The translations under genes were made by a program, and so were the position numbers. DNA of 64,000 bases from Streptomyces decoyicus (GTDB lineage: Bacteria; Actinomycetota; Actinomycetes; Streptomycetales; Streptomycetaceae), in NCBI RefSeq assembly GCF_019880305.1, contig NZ_CP082301.1:2852001-2916000 (forward strand). The letters run 5' to 3'. Positions 36,582 to 44,484 of the stretch are shown piece by piece; positions within the stretch are counted from its first letter, which is position 1, and every line of letters starts with the position of its first letter. The notes beneath the pieces are model-generated. The model saw only the letters and a program-made list of their open reading frames with translations. It did no database searches and was not told the DNA's origin.

Positions 36582-37745
36582 ATGTTTCCCGCTGCCGCGA
36601 CACCCCGACGCGAACTTCCCCCTGCCCGGGCGGCGGAGGGCACGGACCGGGCGGAGCCCGCGGAGCAGTCGTCGGGCACGGCACCGGCCACGGCGGCGCC
36701 CGCACCGAAGAGCGAGGGCCGCAACGCGTTCTTCGACAACGCGAAGTACCTGGCCATCGTGCTGGTGGCGATGGGGCACGCCTGGGAACCGCTGACCGAC
36801 GGCAGCCGGGCCGCCGAGGCGCTCTACATGACCGTCTACACCTTCCACATGCCGGCCTTCATCATCATTTCCGGTTACTTCTCGCGCAGCTTCGACATGC
36901 GCAAGGACCGGTTGCAGCGGCTGGTGACCGGGGTCGCGGTCCCCTACATCCTCTTCGAGACGGCCTATGCGTTCTTCAAGCGCTGGGCGGACGACGATCC
37001 CGGGCACCCCGTCAGCCTGCTCGACCCGTGGTTCCTGACGTGGTTCCTGGTGGCCCTGTTCATCTGGCGGCTGACCACCCCGCTGTGGAAGGTGGTGCGC
37101 TGGCCGATTCCGCTCGCGGTGGCCATCGCCGTCATGGCCTCGGTGTCCCCGGACATCGGCGATGACCTGGACCTCCAGCGGGTGCTCCAGTTCCTCCCGT
37201 TCTTCGTCCTGGGGCTGGCGCTGCGGCCGGAGCACTTCAAGATGGTGCAGCGGCGGGCGGTGCGGATCGCTTCGCTGCCGGTCTTCGCCGGTGCGCTGCT
37301 GATGGCCTACTGGGCCGCGCCCCGGATGTCCTCGGCGTGGTTCTACCACCGGGACAGCGCCCAGGAGCTGGGCACCACCTGGTGGATCGGCGCGATCATG
37401 ACACTGGCGCTCTTCGGCTGCTCGATCGTGATGGTGGCCTGCTTCTTCTCCTGGGTGCCGACGCGGCGGACGTGGTTCACGGTGCTGGGCGCCGGGACGC
37501 TGTACGGCTATCTGCTGCACGGTTTCCTGGCCAAGGGCTCGCGGTTCTGGGGCTGGTTCGACGACTACGCCTGGCTGCACTCGCCGCTCGGTGAGATCGC
37601 GGTCACGCTGATCGGGGGCGGCATCGTGACGGCCCTGTGCACCCCGCCGGTCCGCCGGGCGTTCCGCTTCGCGATGGAGCCGACGATGGCCTGGGCGTTC
37701 CGGAAGGACCCGGCCGACGCGGCACGGGCCCGCGTCAGCGCCTGA
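36582..37745 (+). CDS. Acyltransferase family 3 membrane protein
   Basis: An integral-membrane O-acyltransferase of the Acyl_transf_3 family; the acceptor is unknown. From ATG 36582 it has 387 residues (GTG 36573 would add 3). A polar Ala/Pro N-terminus of about 45 residues precedes FFDNAKYLAIVLVAMGHAWEP, where the conserved family His lies. YTFHMPAFIIISGYFSRSF is the second signature. About ten membrane segments follow (for example VPYILFETAYAFF, FLTWFLVALFIWRL, FLPFFVLGLAL). LGAGTLYGYLLHGFL is the last signature. It stands alone and converges on the PP2C gene. Confidence 0.88.
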   Translation: MFPAAATPRRELPPARAAEGTDRAEPAEQSSGTAPATAAPAPKSEGRNAFFDNAKYLAIVLVAMGHAWEPLTDGSRAAEALYMTVYTFHMPAFIIISGYFSRSFDMRKDRLQRLVTGVAVPYILFETAYAFFKRWADDDPGHPVSLLDPWFLTWFLVALFIWRLTTPLWKVVRWPIPLAVAIAVMASVSPDIGDDLDLQRVLQFLPFFVLGLALRPEHFKMVQRRAVRIASLPVFAGALLMAYWAAPRMSSAWFYHRDSAQELGTTWWIGAIMTLALFGCSIVMVACFFSWVPTRRTWFTVLGAGTLYGYLLHGFLAKGSRFWGWFDDYAWLHSPLGEIAVTLIGGGIVTALCTPPVRRAFRFAMEPTMAWAFRKDPADAARARVSA

Positions 37746-37788
37746 GCGCGCTTCCTGCCGGGACCGGCGAAGCAGGACCCGCCGGAAG

Positions 37789-37813
37789 GGGAGAGCGGCC
37801 GGGCCGCTTCTCC
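37789..37813. terminator. Imperfect hairpin between convergent acyltransferase and PP2C genes
   Basis: GGAGA-GCGGCC pairs with GGCCGC-TTCTCC with one bulged base, about 45 nt past the acyltransferase stop. It could terminate the plus-strand transcript. Confidence 0.5.
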
Positions 37814-37814
37814 G

Positions 37815-37859
37815 TCACGGGCGCTTCCCTCACGGGCGCTTCCCTCACGGGCGCTTCCG
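37815..37859. repeat. Three tandem 15-bp repeats abutting the PP2C stop codon
   Basis: TCACGGGCGCTTCCC is repeated at 37815-37829 and 37830-37844, and as TCACGGGCGCTTCCG at 37845-37859. A fourth partial copy begins with the TCA that is the minus-strand stop of the PP2C gene (37860-37862). Each unit is five codons long, so the stop codon recurs in frame every 15 bp on the minus strand. Confidence 0.85.
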
Positions 37860-39005
37860 TCACGCGTCCCGGCAGATCAGCAGCAGCGCGCGGTCGTCGT
37901 TGACGTCCTTGGCGACGGCCTCGATCAGATGCCAGGCGGCCCCGGCGAAGCCACTGGCCACATAGCGGTCGGCCTCGCCGGTGAGCCGGTCGATGCCCTC
38001 GGCGATATCGCGGTCGGCGGCCTCGACCAGGCCGTCGGTGAACAGCATCAGCACATCGCCCGGCCGCAGCCTCCCCTTGACCGGGTCGAACTGGGCGCCG
38101 TCGTAGACGCCGAGCAGCGGCCCCTCGCCCGACTTCTCCTCCCAGCGGCCGCTGCCGGCGCTGAGCTGGAGAGCCGGCAGATGTCCCGCGGAGAGCAGCT
38201 CGTAGTCGCCCGATTCGAGGTCGAGGACGAGATGGATGGAGGTCGCGAACCCCTCGTCCCAGTCCTGGCGCAGCAGATAGCCGTTGGCGGCGGGCAGGAA
38301 GCCGTGCGGCGGCAGCGAGCCGAGCAGGCCGCCGAAGGCGCCGGACAGCAGCAGGGCGCGGGAGGCCGCGTCCATGCCCTTGCCGGAGACATCGGTCAAC
38401 ACCACTTCGAGGATGTGGCCGCCGTGGGTGCGGGAGGCCACCACGAAGTCGCCGGAGAAGGACTGCCCGCCGGCCGGGCGCAGCGCCATCTCGTGGTGCC
38501 AGCCCTCGGGCAGCGTGGGCAGTTTGCTCTGGACGCGGATGCGTTCGCGCAGGTCGAAGAGCATCGTGCCGCCACGCCGCCAGGGCACCCCGACCCGGCT
38601 GCGGAACTGCGCGATCAGCAGTCCGAAGAACCCGACCGCGGCGACGACCAGGACCGTGCCCGGGGTGATCCGCTCCGGTCCTTCGTCGTACGGGCCGAAC
38701 AGCGCGGCCTCGACGACCAGTGCGGCCGCGGAGGCGCCGTACAGGACCAGGAGGTTGGCCGGCCGCAGCAGCAGTCCGCCGGCGATGACCGGGAGGACCA
38801 GGGCCGTCGGGGCGATCCATTCCGGCCACCGGAGCGTGCCCGCGGCGATGGCGGGTATGGCGATGAGGAGGACGGCGAGCGCGAACCGGTCGGAGCCGTC
38901 TCCGCGGAAGTAGTCGACCCCGGCCTTGCGCACGCCGATGCGGGCCCGGTGCAGACCTTTGTGCATCCGGGCCGTCAGGGTGTCCGTGCCCTGGCCGCGT
39001 GTCAT
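37860..39005 (-). CDS. PP2C-type serine/threonine phosphatase (SpoIIE/RsbU family) with membrane domain
   Basis: A 381-residue protein, probably dephosphorylating an anti-sigma-factor antagonist or a similar partner. The N-terminal part (about 40-150) has four to five membrane segments (FALAVLLIAIPAIAAGTL, ALVLPVIAGGLLL, LLVLYGASAAALVVEAALF, VLVVAAVGFFGLLIAQF). The PPM domain (about 165-381) has the metal-binding aspartates in SFSGDFVVAS and LTDVSGKGMDAA, then SAGHLPALQL, LGV and LFTDGLVEA. This is the architecture of many Streptomyces SpoIIE-type phosphatases. No sensory domain other than the membrane part is seen. Confidence 0.93.
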   Translation of the reverse strand: MTRGQGTDTLTARMHKGLHRARIGVRKAGVDYFRGDGSDRFALAVLLIAIPAIAAGTLRWPEWIAPTALVLPVIAGGLLLRPANLLVLYGASAAALVVEAALFGPYDEGPERITPGTVLVVAAVGFFGLLIAQFRSRVGVPWRRGGTMLFDLRERIRVQSKLPTLPEGWHHEMALRPAGGQSFSGDFVVASRTHGGHILEVVLTDVSGKGMDAASRALLLSGAFGGLLGSLPPHGFLPAANGYLLRQDWDEGFATSIHLVLDLESGDYELLSAGHLPALQLSAGSGRWEEKSGEGPLLGVYDGAQFDPVKGRLRPGDVLMLFTDGLVEAADRDIAEGIDRLTGEADRYVASGFAGAAWHLIEAVAKDVNDDRALLLICRDA

Positions 39006-39132
39006 TTCTCTGGGACCCTATCCACCCGTTCGGCGGCGCGTCGATTCGCCGCACGTCGCCCTGGCCCCTCACCGGGAAACCCTGTTCGAAATGCGGTCGC
39101 GCGTCCGGAGAGTGTCCTGTTAGGCATGGAGT

Positions 39133-40383
39133 ATGGCGACGGAATTGCGGGACCTGCGGGACGTCGAATGGGACAGCTGGTCCGACACGTTCGACCTGGC
39201 CTTCGGGGGGCTGCCGCTGCCTCCTGAGGAGCGCGCCCTGCGGCGTGAGCTCACCGAGACCGGGCGCTCCTTCGGCGTGTGGGACGACGGCGCGTGGGAC
39301 GACGGCGGGTGGGTCGCCACGGCGGGATCGTTCTCGTTCGGGCTCACGGTTCCGGGCGGGGCCGAGGTGCCCGTTGCGGGCGTCTCGATGGTCAGTGTGC
39401 AGCCGACGCACCGCCGCCGCGGGCTGCTGCGTTCGATGATGCGCCACCAGCTGGCGGACGTCCGGGAGCGCGGTGAGCCGCTGGCGGTGCTGACCGCCTC
39501 GGAGCCGGCGATCTACGGCCGGTTCGGCTACGGTCCTGCGGCCCAGGACATGCAGCTGACCGTGGACACCGTGCGGCTGCCCGCGCCCGAACTGCCCGGT
39601 GTGGACGGCGTACGGCTGCGGCTGCGGCTGGTGGATCCGGCGGCCGCGGTGGCCGACTGCGAACGGGTCTATGCCCGGCTGGTGCCCGACCGGCCCGGGA
39701 TGCTTGCCCGGCGGCCCGGCTGGGAGCGGATCCCCGTACTGGACGACCCGGGCAAACGGGACGGGGCCGGGGTGCTTCAGTGCGTGCTGGCCGAGGTGGA
39801 CGGCGAAGTGCGGGGATATGCGCGCTTCGCGGTCAAGCCGGGCCGGGACGACGCCGGGCCGTCGGGCACGGTGCAGGTACGGGATGTCGAGGCGCTGGAC
39901 CCGGTGGGGTACGCGGCGCTGTGGCGCTTTCTGTTCGGGATCGATCTGACGTCGTCGGTGGCGGTGTCCACCCGGCCGGTGGACGATGCGCTGCTGCATC
40001 TCGTCCCGGACATGCGGCGGTGCGGTATCCGGCTGGACGAGTCGCTGTTCGTACGGCCGGTGGAGGTGGGCGCGGCGCTGGCGGCGCGGACGTACCGGAC
40101 GCCGGTGGAGGTGGTGCTGGAGGTGACGGACCCCTTCTGCCCGTGGAACGAGGGGCGTTGGCGGCTGTCCGGTGACGCGGCGGGGGCTTCCTGTACGCGG
40201 ACCGCGAACCCGGCCGAGCTGGCCCTGTCCGTACGGGAGCTGGGGTCGGCGTATCTGGGCGGCTTCTCGCTGTCGTCGCTGGCGGCGGCGGGCCGGGTGC
40301 GGGAGCTGCGGCCCGGTGCGCTGGCGGCGGCTTCGGTGGCGTTCGGGGCGGATGTGGCGCCCTGGCTGCCGCACGGGTTCTGA
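39133..40383 (+). CDS. Eis-like GNAT N-acetyltransferase
   Basis: A 416-residue protein of the Eis (enhanced intracellular survival) family, which acetylates multiple amines, including aminoglycosides in mycobacterial members. An N-terminal GNAT domain has the acetyl-CoA motif VSVQPTHRRRGLLRSMM (about 93-109) and EPAIYGRFGYG with the catalytic Tyr. A second GNAT-like region and a C-terminal sterol-carrier-like domain follow. The chain ends in Phe (WLPHGF), as in Eis proteins, where the C-terminal carboxylate acts in catalysis. The start is ATG 39133. The true substrate cannot be read from sequence. Confidence 0.9.
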   Translation: MATELRDLRDVEWDSWSDTFDLAFGGLPLPPEERALRRELTETGRSFGVWDDGAWDDGGWVATAGSFSFGLTVPGGAEVPVAGVSMVSVQPTHRRRGLLRSMMRHQLADVRERGEPLAVLTASEPAIYGRFGYGPAAQDMQLTVDTVRLPAPELPGVDGVRLRLRLVDPAAAVADCERVYARLVPDRPGMLARRPGWERIPVLDDPGKRDGAGVLQCVLAEVDGEVRGYARFAVKPGRDDAGPSGTVQVRDVEALDPVGYAALWRFLFGIDLTSSVAVSTRPVDDALLHLVPDMRRCGIRLDESLFVRPVEVGAALAARTYRTPVEVVLEVTDPFCPWNEGRWRLSGDAAGASCTRTANPAELALSVRELGSAYLGGFSLSSLAAAGRVRELRPGALAAASVAFGADVAPWLPHGF

Positions 40384-40407
40384 CGGCCGGTCCGGTCCGG
40401 CCGTCAG
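40380..40407. terminator. Bidirectional hairpin containing both convergent stop codons
   Basis: CTGACGGCCGG (40380-40390) pairs perfectly with CCGGCCGTCAG (40397-40407) around a 6-nt loop. The left arm contains the TGA of the Eis-like gene (40381-40383) and the right arm the stop of nei (40406-40404). Confidence 0.85.
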
Positions 40408-41222
40408 CCGCCGGTGGACGGCTGGCAGACCGGGCACCAGAAGAGGTTGCGGGCGGCGAGACCGGCGGTGCGGATCTCGCTGCCGCAGATGTGGCAGCCC
40501 ATATGGGCGCGGCGGTAGACGTACACCTCGCCGCCGTGGTCGTCGACCCGCGGCGGGCGGCCCATGGCCTCCGGCAGATGCTCCGGGCGGACGGTGTCGA
40601 TCCGGTTGTCCCGGACTCCCTCGGCCATCAGGAACACCAGGTCGGCCCAGAGCGCGTCCCATTCGGTGCGGGTGAGATCGCGGCCGGGGCGGTAGGGGTC
40701 GATGCCGTGGCGGAAGAGGACCTCGGCGCGGTAGACGTTGCCGACTCCGGCGATGATCTTCTGGTCGAGCAGCAGCGCGGCGATCGTCGTACGGCTGCGG
40801 GAGATCCGCTGCCAGGCGCGGGTGCCGTCGTCCCCGGGGCGCAGCGGGTCGGGGCCGAGCCGGTCGTGTATCGCGTGCTTCTCGGCTTCGGTGATCAGCG
40901 CGCAGGTGGTGGGGCCGCGCAGGTCCGCGTACGCGGACGGGTTCGCGAGCCGGAGGCGCACGGTGTCGGTGGGCGGCGGGGCGGGGGCCGTGCCGAAGCC
41001 GAGCTTGCCGAACAGCCCGAGGTGGACATGGATCCAGCGGTCCCGGCCGAAACTGAGGAAGAGGTGTTTGCCGTGCGCCTCGGCGCCGGTCATGACCTGT
41101 CCGTCGACGAGGGCTGCGCCGCCGGTGAACTTGCCCTGCGGACTGCTCACCCGGACCGGTTCGCCCTCGAAGCGGGAGCGGTGGTCCAGGGCGAGGCGGT
41201 GGATCGTATGCCCCTCGGGCAC
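40404..41222 (-). CDS. nei: Endonuclease VIII-type DNA glycosylase (Fpg/Nei family)
   Basis: Removes oxidised bases and cleaves the resulting AP site. The 272-residue product starts MPEGHTIHRLA; Pro2 is the catalytic nucleophile after Met removal and Glu3 is the general acid. The H2TH domain includes IAGVGNVYRAEVLFRHGI. The C-terminal zinc finger has CHICG and CPVC. PEGHT, rather than PELPE, points to the Nei side of the family. A terminator upstream separates it from rpiB on the same strand. Confidence 0.93.
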   Translation of the reverse strand: MPEGHTIHRLALDHRSRFEGEPVRVSSPQGKFTGGAALVDGQVMTGAEAHGKHLFLSFGRDRWIHVHLGLFGKLGFGTAPAPPPTDTVRLRLANPSAYADLRGPTTCALITEAEKHAIHDRLGPDPLRPGDDGTRAWQRISRSRTTIAALLLDQKIIAGVGNVYRAEVLFRHGIDPYRPGRDLTRTEWDALWADLVFLMAEGVRDNRIDTVRPEHLPEAMGRPPRVDDHGGEVYVYRRAHMGCHICGSEIRTAGLAARNLFWCPVCQPSTGG

Positions 41223-41241
41223 GGAGGTCCTCCAGTGGGCG

Positions 41242-41276
41242 CGCCCGCCCGCCCCGGCGGCCGGGGCGGGCGGGCG
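41242..41276 (-). terminator. Terminator of rpiB, upstream of nei
   Basis: CGCCCGCCCGCCCCGG (41242-41257) and CCGGGGCGGGCGGGCG (41261-41276) form a perfect 16-bp stem with a 3-nt loop, 16 nt past the rpiB stop. Confidence 0.85.
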
Positions 41277-41292
41277 ACGGGATGAACGGGGG

Positions 41293-41778
<486 letters not shown>

Positions 41779-41989
41779 GCGATGAGTGTGACACGAGCGG
41801 CCCCGGGTAGGCGCCGCTGGGTCTTCCCGGGGCACTGTGCACAGAAAGCGACCCCCCGCCTTCCGTACGCAAGCGCGGTGCACAACCTTCCAGGGTTTCA
41901 CACAACAATCCGGCTTCAGACCTTCCAATCCACGGTTAACGAAGATCTAATGCGGGGGATCCATCCGCGAACCACGAAGGACGGTGCAC

Positions 41990-43474
41990 ATGGGCGCGCA
42001 CCCGCCTACCACCACACCGGTCCCCACCGGCAACCCCGGCAGCGGACCCACCGGGGGACAGTCGCAGGACGGGCTCCAGGCAGGGCTCAAGAACCGCCAT
42101 CTGTCGATGATCGCCATCGGCGGTGTCATCGGTGCCGGCCTGTTCGTCGGCTCCGGCGCCGGTATCGCGGCCGCCGGTCCCGGCATCCTGCTCTCCTACG
42201 CTCTGACCGGTCTGCTGGTCGTGCTGGTGATGCGGATGCTGGGCGAGATGGCCGCGGCCTCGCCCACGTCCGGCTCGTTCTCCGCGTACGCGGACCGGGC
42301 CCTGGGGCGCTGGGCCGGCTTCACGATCGGCTGGCTGTACTGGTTCTTCTGGTCGGTCGTGCTGGCCGTCGAGGCGACCGCGGCCGCCGCGATCCTCACC
42401 GGCTGGGTCCCGGCCGTCCCGCAGTGGGCCTGGGCGCTGCTGGTGATGATCGTGCTGACCGGCACGAACCTGGTCTCGGTCGGCTCGTTCGGCGAGTTCG
42501 AGTTCTGGTTCGCCGGGATCAAGGTCGTCGCGATCGTCGTCTTCATCGTGATCGGCGCGCTGGCGATATTCGGGCTGCCGCCGGGCGGCTCCCCGGTCGG
42601 CACGGAGAATCTGACCGGGCACGGCGGATTCCTGCCGCACGGTCCGGGGGCGATCCTCTCCGGCATGCTGCTGGTGGTCTTCTCCTTCATGGGCAGCGAG
42701 ATCGTCACGCTGGCGGCGAGCGAGTCGCCGAACCCGGTGCAGGCCGTCCGCAAGGCCGTCAACAGCGTCATCTGGCGGATCGCGCTCTTCTACATCGGCT
42801 CGATCGCGGTGATCGTGACGCTGCTGCCGTGGAACTCCAAGGCAGTGGAGAAGAGCCCGTACGTGGCCGTCCTGGAGTCGCTGGACATTCCGTACGCGGG
42901 CACCGTGATGGATGTCGTGGTACTGACCGCGGTGCTGTCCTGTCTGAACTCCGGGCTCTACACCGCCTCCCGGATGGCGTTCTCGCTGGGCCAGCGCGGG
43001 GACGCGCCGAAGTCGTTCGCCACCGTCAACAAGGGCGGGGTGCCGGCGGTCGCGATCTGGGCGTCGGTCGCCTTCGGCTTCATTGCGACGATCTTCAGCT
43101 ACACCTCGAAGGACACCATCTTCCAGTTCCTGCTCAATTCGTCGGGTGCGGTGGCGCTGTTCGTCTGGCTGGTCATCTGCCTCTCGCAGCTGCGGATGCG
43201 CCGGGTCATCGAGCGGGAGACGCCGGAGCGGCTGACGGTGCGGATGTGGCTGTACCCGTGGCTGACCTACGCGACGATCGCGCTGATCGTCTTCGTCATC
43301 GGCTACATGTTCTACAACCCCGAGGGGCGCCAGCAGATGGTGCTGTCGGTGGTCGCGGCCGTGGTGGTGCTGGCGGTCGGGCTGATCCTGGACCGGCGGC
43401 GGCCGCGGGAGACCGCGGCGGCGGACCGGGCGGGCGCCCCCGGCGTCGCCGCCCGGCCCGCGGACCGGAGCTAG
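41990..43474 (+). CDS. Amino-acid permease (APC superfamily, AAT/GabP type), copy 1
   Basis: A proton-coupled amino-acid importer of the AAT family, with about 12 membrane segments. From ATG 41990 (AAGGA 8 nt upstream) it has 494 residues; GTG 41984 is a weaker start. After a polar N-terminus, GLKNRHLSMIAIGGVIGAGLF is the family signature of TM1. RMLGEMAAASPTSGSFS, the SFGEFEFWFAGIK region and FSFMGSEIVTLAASES follow. GABA/aromatic/proline-type permeases all look like this, so the substrate is open. It is the first of three paralogues in 6 kb. Confidence 0.92.
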   Translation: MGAHPPTTTPVPTGNPGSGPTGGQSQDGLQAGLKNRHLSMIAIGGVIGAGLFVGSGAGIAAAGPGILLSYALTGLLVVLVMRMLGEMAAASPTSGSFSAYADRALGRWAGFTIGWLYWFFWSVVLAVEATAAAAILTGWVPAVPQWAWALLVMIVLTGTNLVSVGSFGEFEFWFAGIKVVAIVVFIVIGALAIFGLPPGGSPVGTENLTGHGGFLPHGPGAILSGMLLVVFSFMGSEIVTLAASESPNPVQAVRKAVNSVIWRIALFYIGSIAVIVTLLPWNSKAVEKSPYVAVLESLDIPYAGTVMDVVVLTAVLSCLNSGLYTASRMAFSLGQRGDAPKSFATVNKGGVPAVAIWASVAFGFIATIFSYTSKDTIFQFLLNSSGAVALFVWLVICLSQLRMRRVIERETPERLTVRMWLYPWLTYATIALIVFVIGYMFYNPEGRQQMVLSVVAAVVVLAVGLILDRRRPRETAAADRAGAPGVAARPADRS

Positions 43475-43486
43475 CAGGGCACAGGA

Positions 43487-43539
43487 AACGGGCCGGGCCC
43501 CGCACTCACCGAAACGGTGACTGCGGGGCCCGGCCCGTT
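43487..43539. terminator. Very long bidirectional hairpin between permease 1 and bioY
   Basis: An 18-bp perfect stem (43487-43504 with 43522-43539) is followed by one mismatch and a 6-bp inner stem TCACCG/CGGTGA with an AAA loop. It lies between the convergent stops at 43474 and 43562. Its design, a long stem interrupted by a single mismatch, is like that at 89-143. Confidence 0.9.
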
Positions 43540-43561
43540 GCGTGCGGAGTACGGCGCCCGC

Positions 43562-44158
43562 TCAGCCGCGGCGGCCGGCCAGCTTCCAGGCCGTGGGCAG
43601 CGCGCCCATCGCCAGCGCCGCCTTGAGGGCGTCACCGATGAGGAACGGGACGAGTCCGACGGCGACGGCCTGGCCGAAGGACATGCCGGTGCTCAGCGCG
43701 AGGTAGGGGACGCCGACGGCGTAGATCAGGGCCGTGCCCGCGGCCATGGTGGCGGCGGTGCGCAGCACCCCGCGGTCGCCGCCGCGGCGGGCCAGCGCGC
43801 CCACGACGGTGGCGGCGAGCAGCATGCCCGCGATGTAGCCGAAGGTGGCACCGCCGACGCCGGAGGCACCGCCGGCGAACCACGGCATGCCCGCGATACC
43901 CGCCAGGGCGTACAGCGCGAGCGAGAGCAGCCCGCGGCTCGCGCCGAGCGAGGCGCCGACCAGGAGCGCGGCGAAGGTCTGACCCGTGACCGGGACCGGG
44001 GAGCCGGGGACCGGGACGGCGATCTGGGCCGCGATGCCGGTGAGCCCGGCGCCGCCGAGCACCAGCGCGGCGTCACGGACGCGGGCGCGGGAGGCGGTGG
44101 CGGCCGGCAGCAGATCGGCGAGGACTGCGCCGGGACGAGTGAGAGCGGCAGTGCTCAT
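43562..44158 (-). CDS. bioY: Biotin transporter substrate-binding protein BioY
   Basis: The S-component of an ECF-type biotin transporter. The 198-residue membrane protein has about six segments. It contains VPVPGSPVPVTGQTFAALL, the family signature near the biotin pocket, then LGASRGLLSLALYALAGIAGMPWFAGG and ATFGYIAGMLLAATVVG. No bioMN genes lie beside it, so it either works alone or uses shared ECF subunits from elsewhere. The start is ATG 44158. Confidence 0.93.
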   Translation of the reverse strand: MSTAALTRPGAVLADLLPAATASRARVRDAALVLGGAGLTGIAAQIAVPVPGSPVPVTGQTFAALLVGASLGASRGLLSLALYALAGIAGMPWFAGGASGVGGATFGYIAGMLLAATVVGALARRGGDRGVLRTAATMAAGTALIYAVGVPYLALSTGMSFGQAVAVGLVPFLIGDALKAALAMGALPTAWKLAGRRG

Positions 44159-44330
44159 CAGGACTCCGCGAGGTGAGAGGGATACGGGACGGGACGCGAT
44201 GACGTTAGTCCAGCGGACCGTCAGCGATCATCGTGTGGCGCTGACAAAGCCTCACCGGCCCGCTTGGAGAGTTCCGAACAACCGCCAGAATGCCCGGCCC
44301 TGACGGGGCGCGATACGTCATTGCAGGTCA

Positions 44331-44346
44331 CGTGATGCTCATCACG
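44331..44346. promoter_or_regulatory. Perfect palindrome CGTGATGCTCATCACG, Crp-like
   Basis: A 7-2-7 perfect inverted repeat with the GTGA-N6-TCAC spacing typical of Crp/Fnr-family operators. It lies 139 nt before the permease 2 start. Assignment to the Streptomyces Crp protein is only a suggestion. Confidence 0.45.
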
Positions 44347-44359
44347 GCCGGGGCCGCTG

Positions 44360-44375
44360 CAAAACGCCGGTTTTG
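44360..44375. promoter_or_regulatory. Palindrome CAAAACGCCGGTTTTG
   Basis: A perfect 6-4-6 inverted repeat with AT-rich arms, unusual in this GC-rich sequence. It is directly followed by GTGGTAGCGC, a possible -10 region (TAGCGC). A repressor site for permease 2 is possible. Confidence 0.45.
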
Positions 44376-44484
44376 TGGTAGCGCGCGAGGTGCGGCGACA
44401 CTGGGTCCGCCCCGCGGTGACCTGTGGAGTTCCCCCAATCCGCCGGCGGCCCCGCCGCCCCGGCCCTTGCGAGAGTACGAGCCC

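Larger units (their letters stand above)
44159..44484. other. Divergent intergenic region between bioY and permease 2 with three inverted repeats
   Basis: No gene is seen in these 326 nt. GTCC-AGC-GGAC (44208-44218) lies about 50 nt before bioY. CGTGATG-CT-CATCACG (44331-44346) and CAAAAC-GCCG-GTTTTG (44360-44375) lie closer to permease 2. They are candidate operators, and no known BirA or BioQ site could be recognised. Confidence 0.5.

Noticed and set aside
44159..44230. BirA or BioQ operator in front of bioY
   Set aside because: Only a short GTCC-AGC-GGAC repeat was found. It does not match the biotin-repressor sites I know, so no assignment was made.
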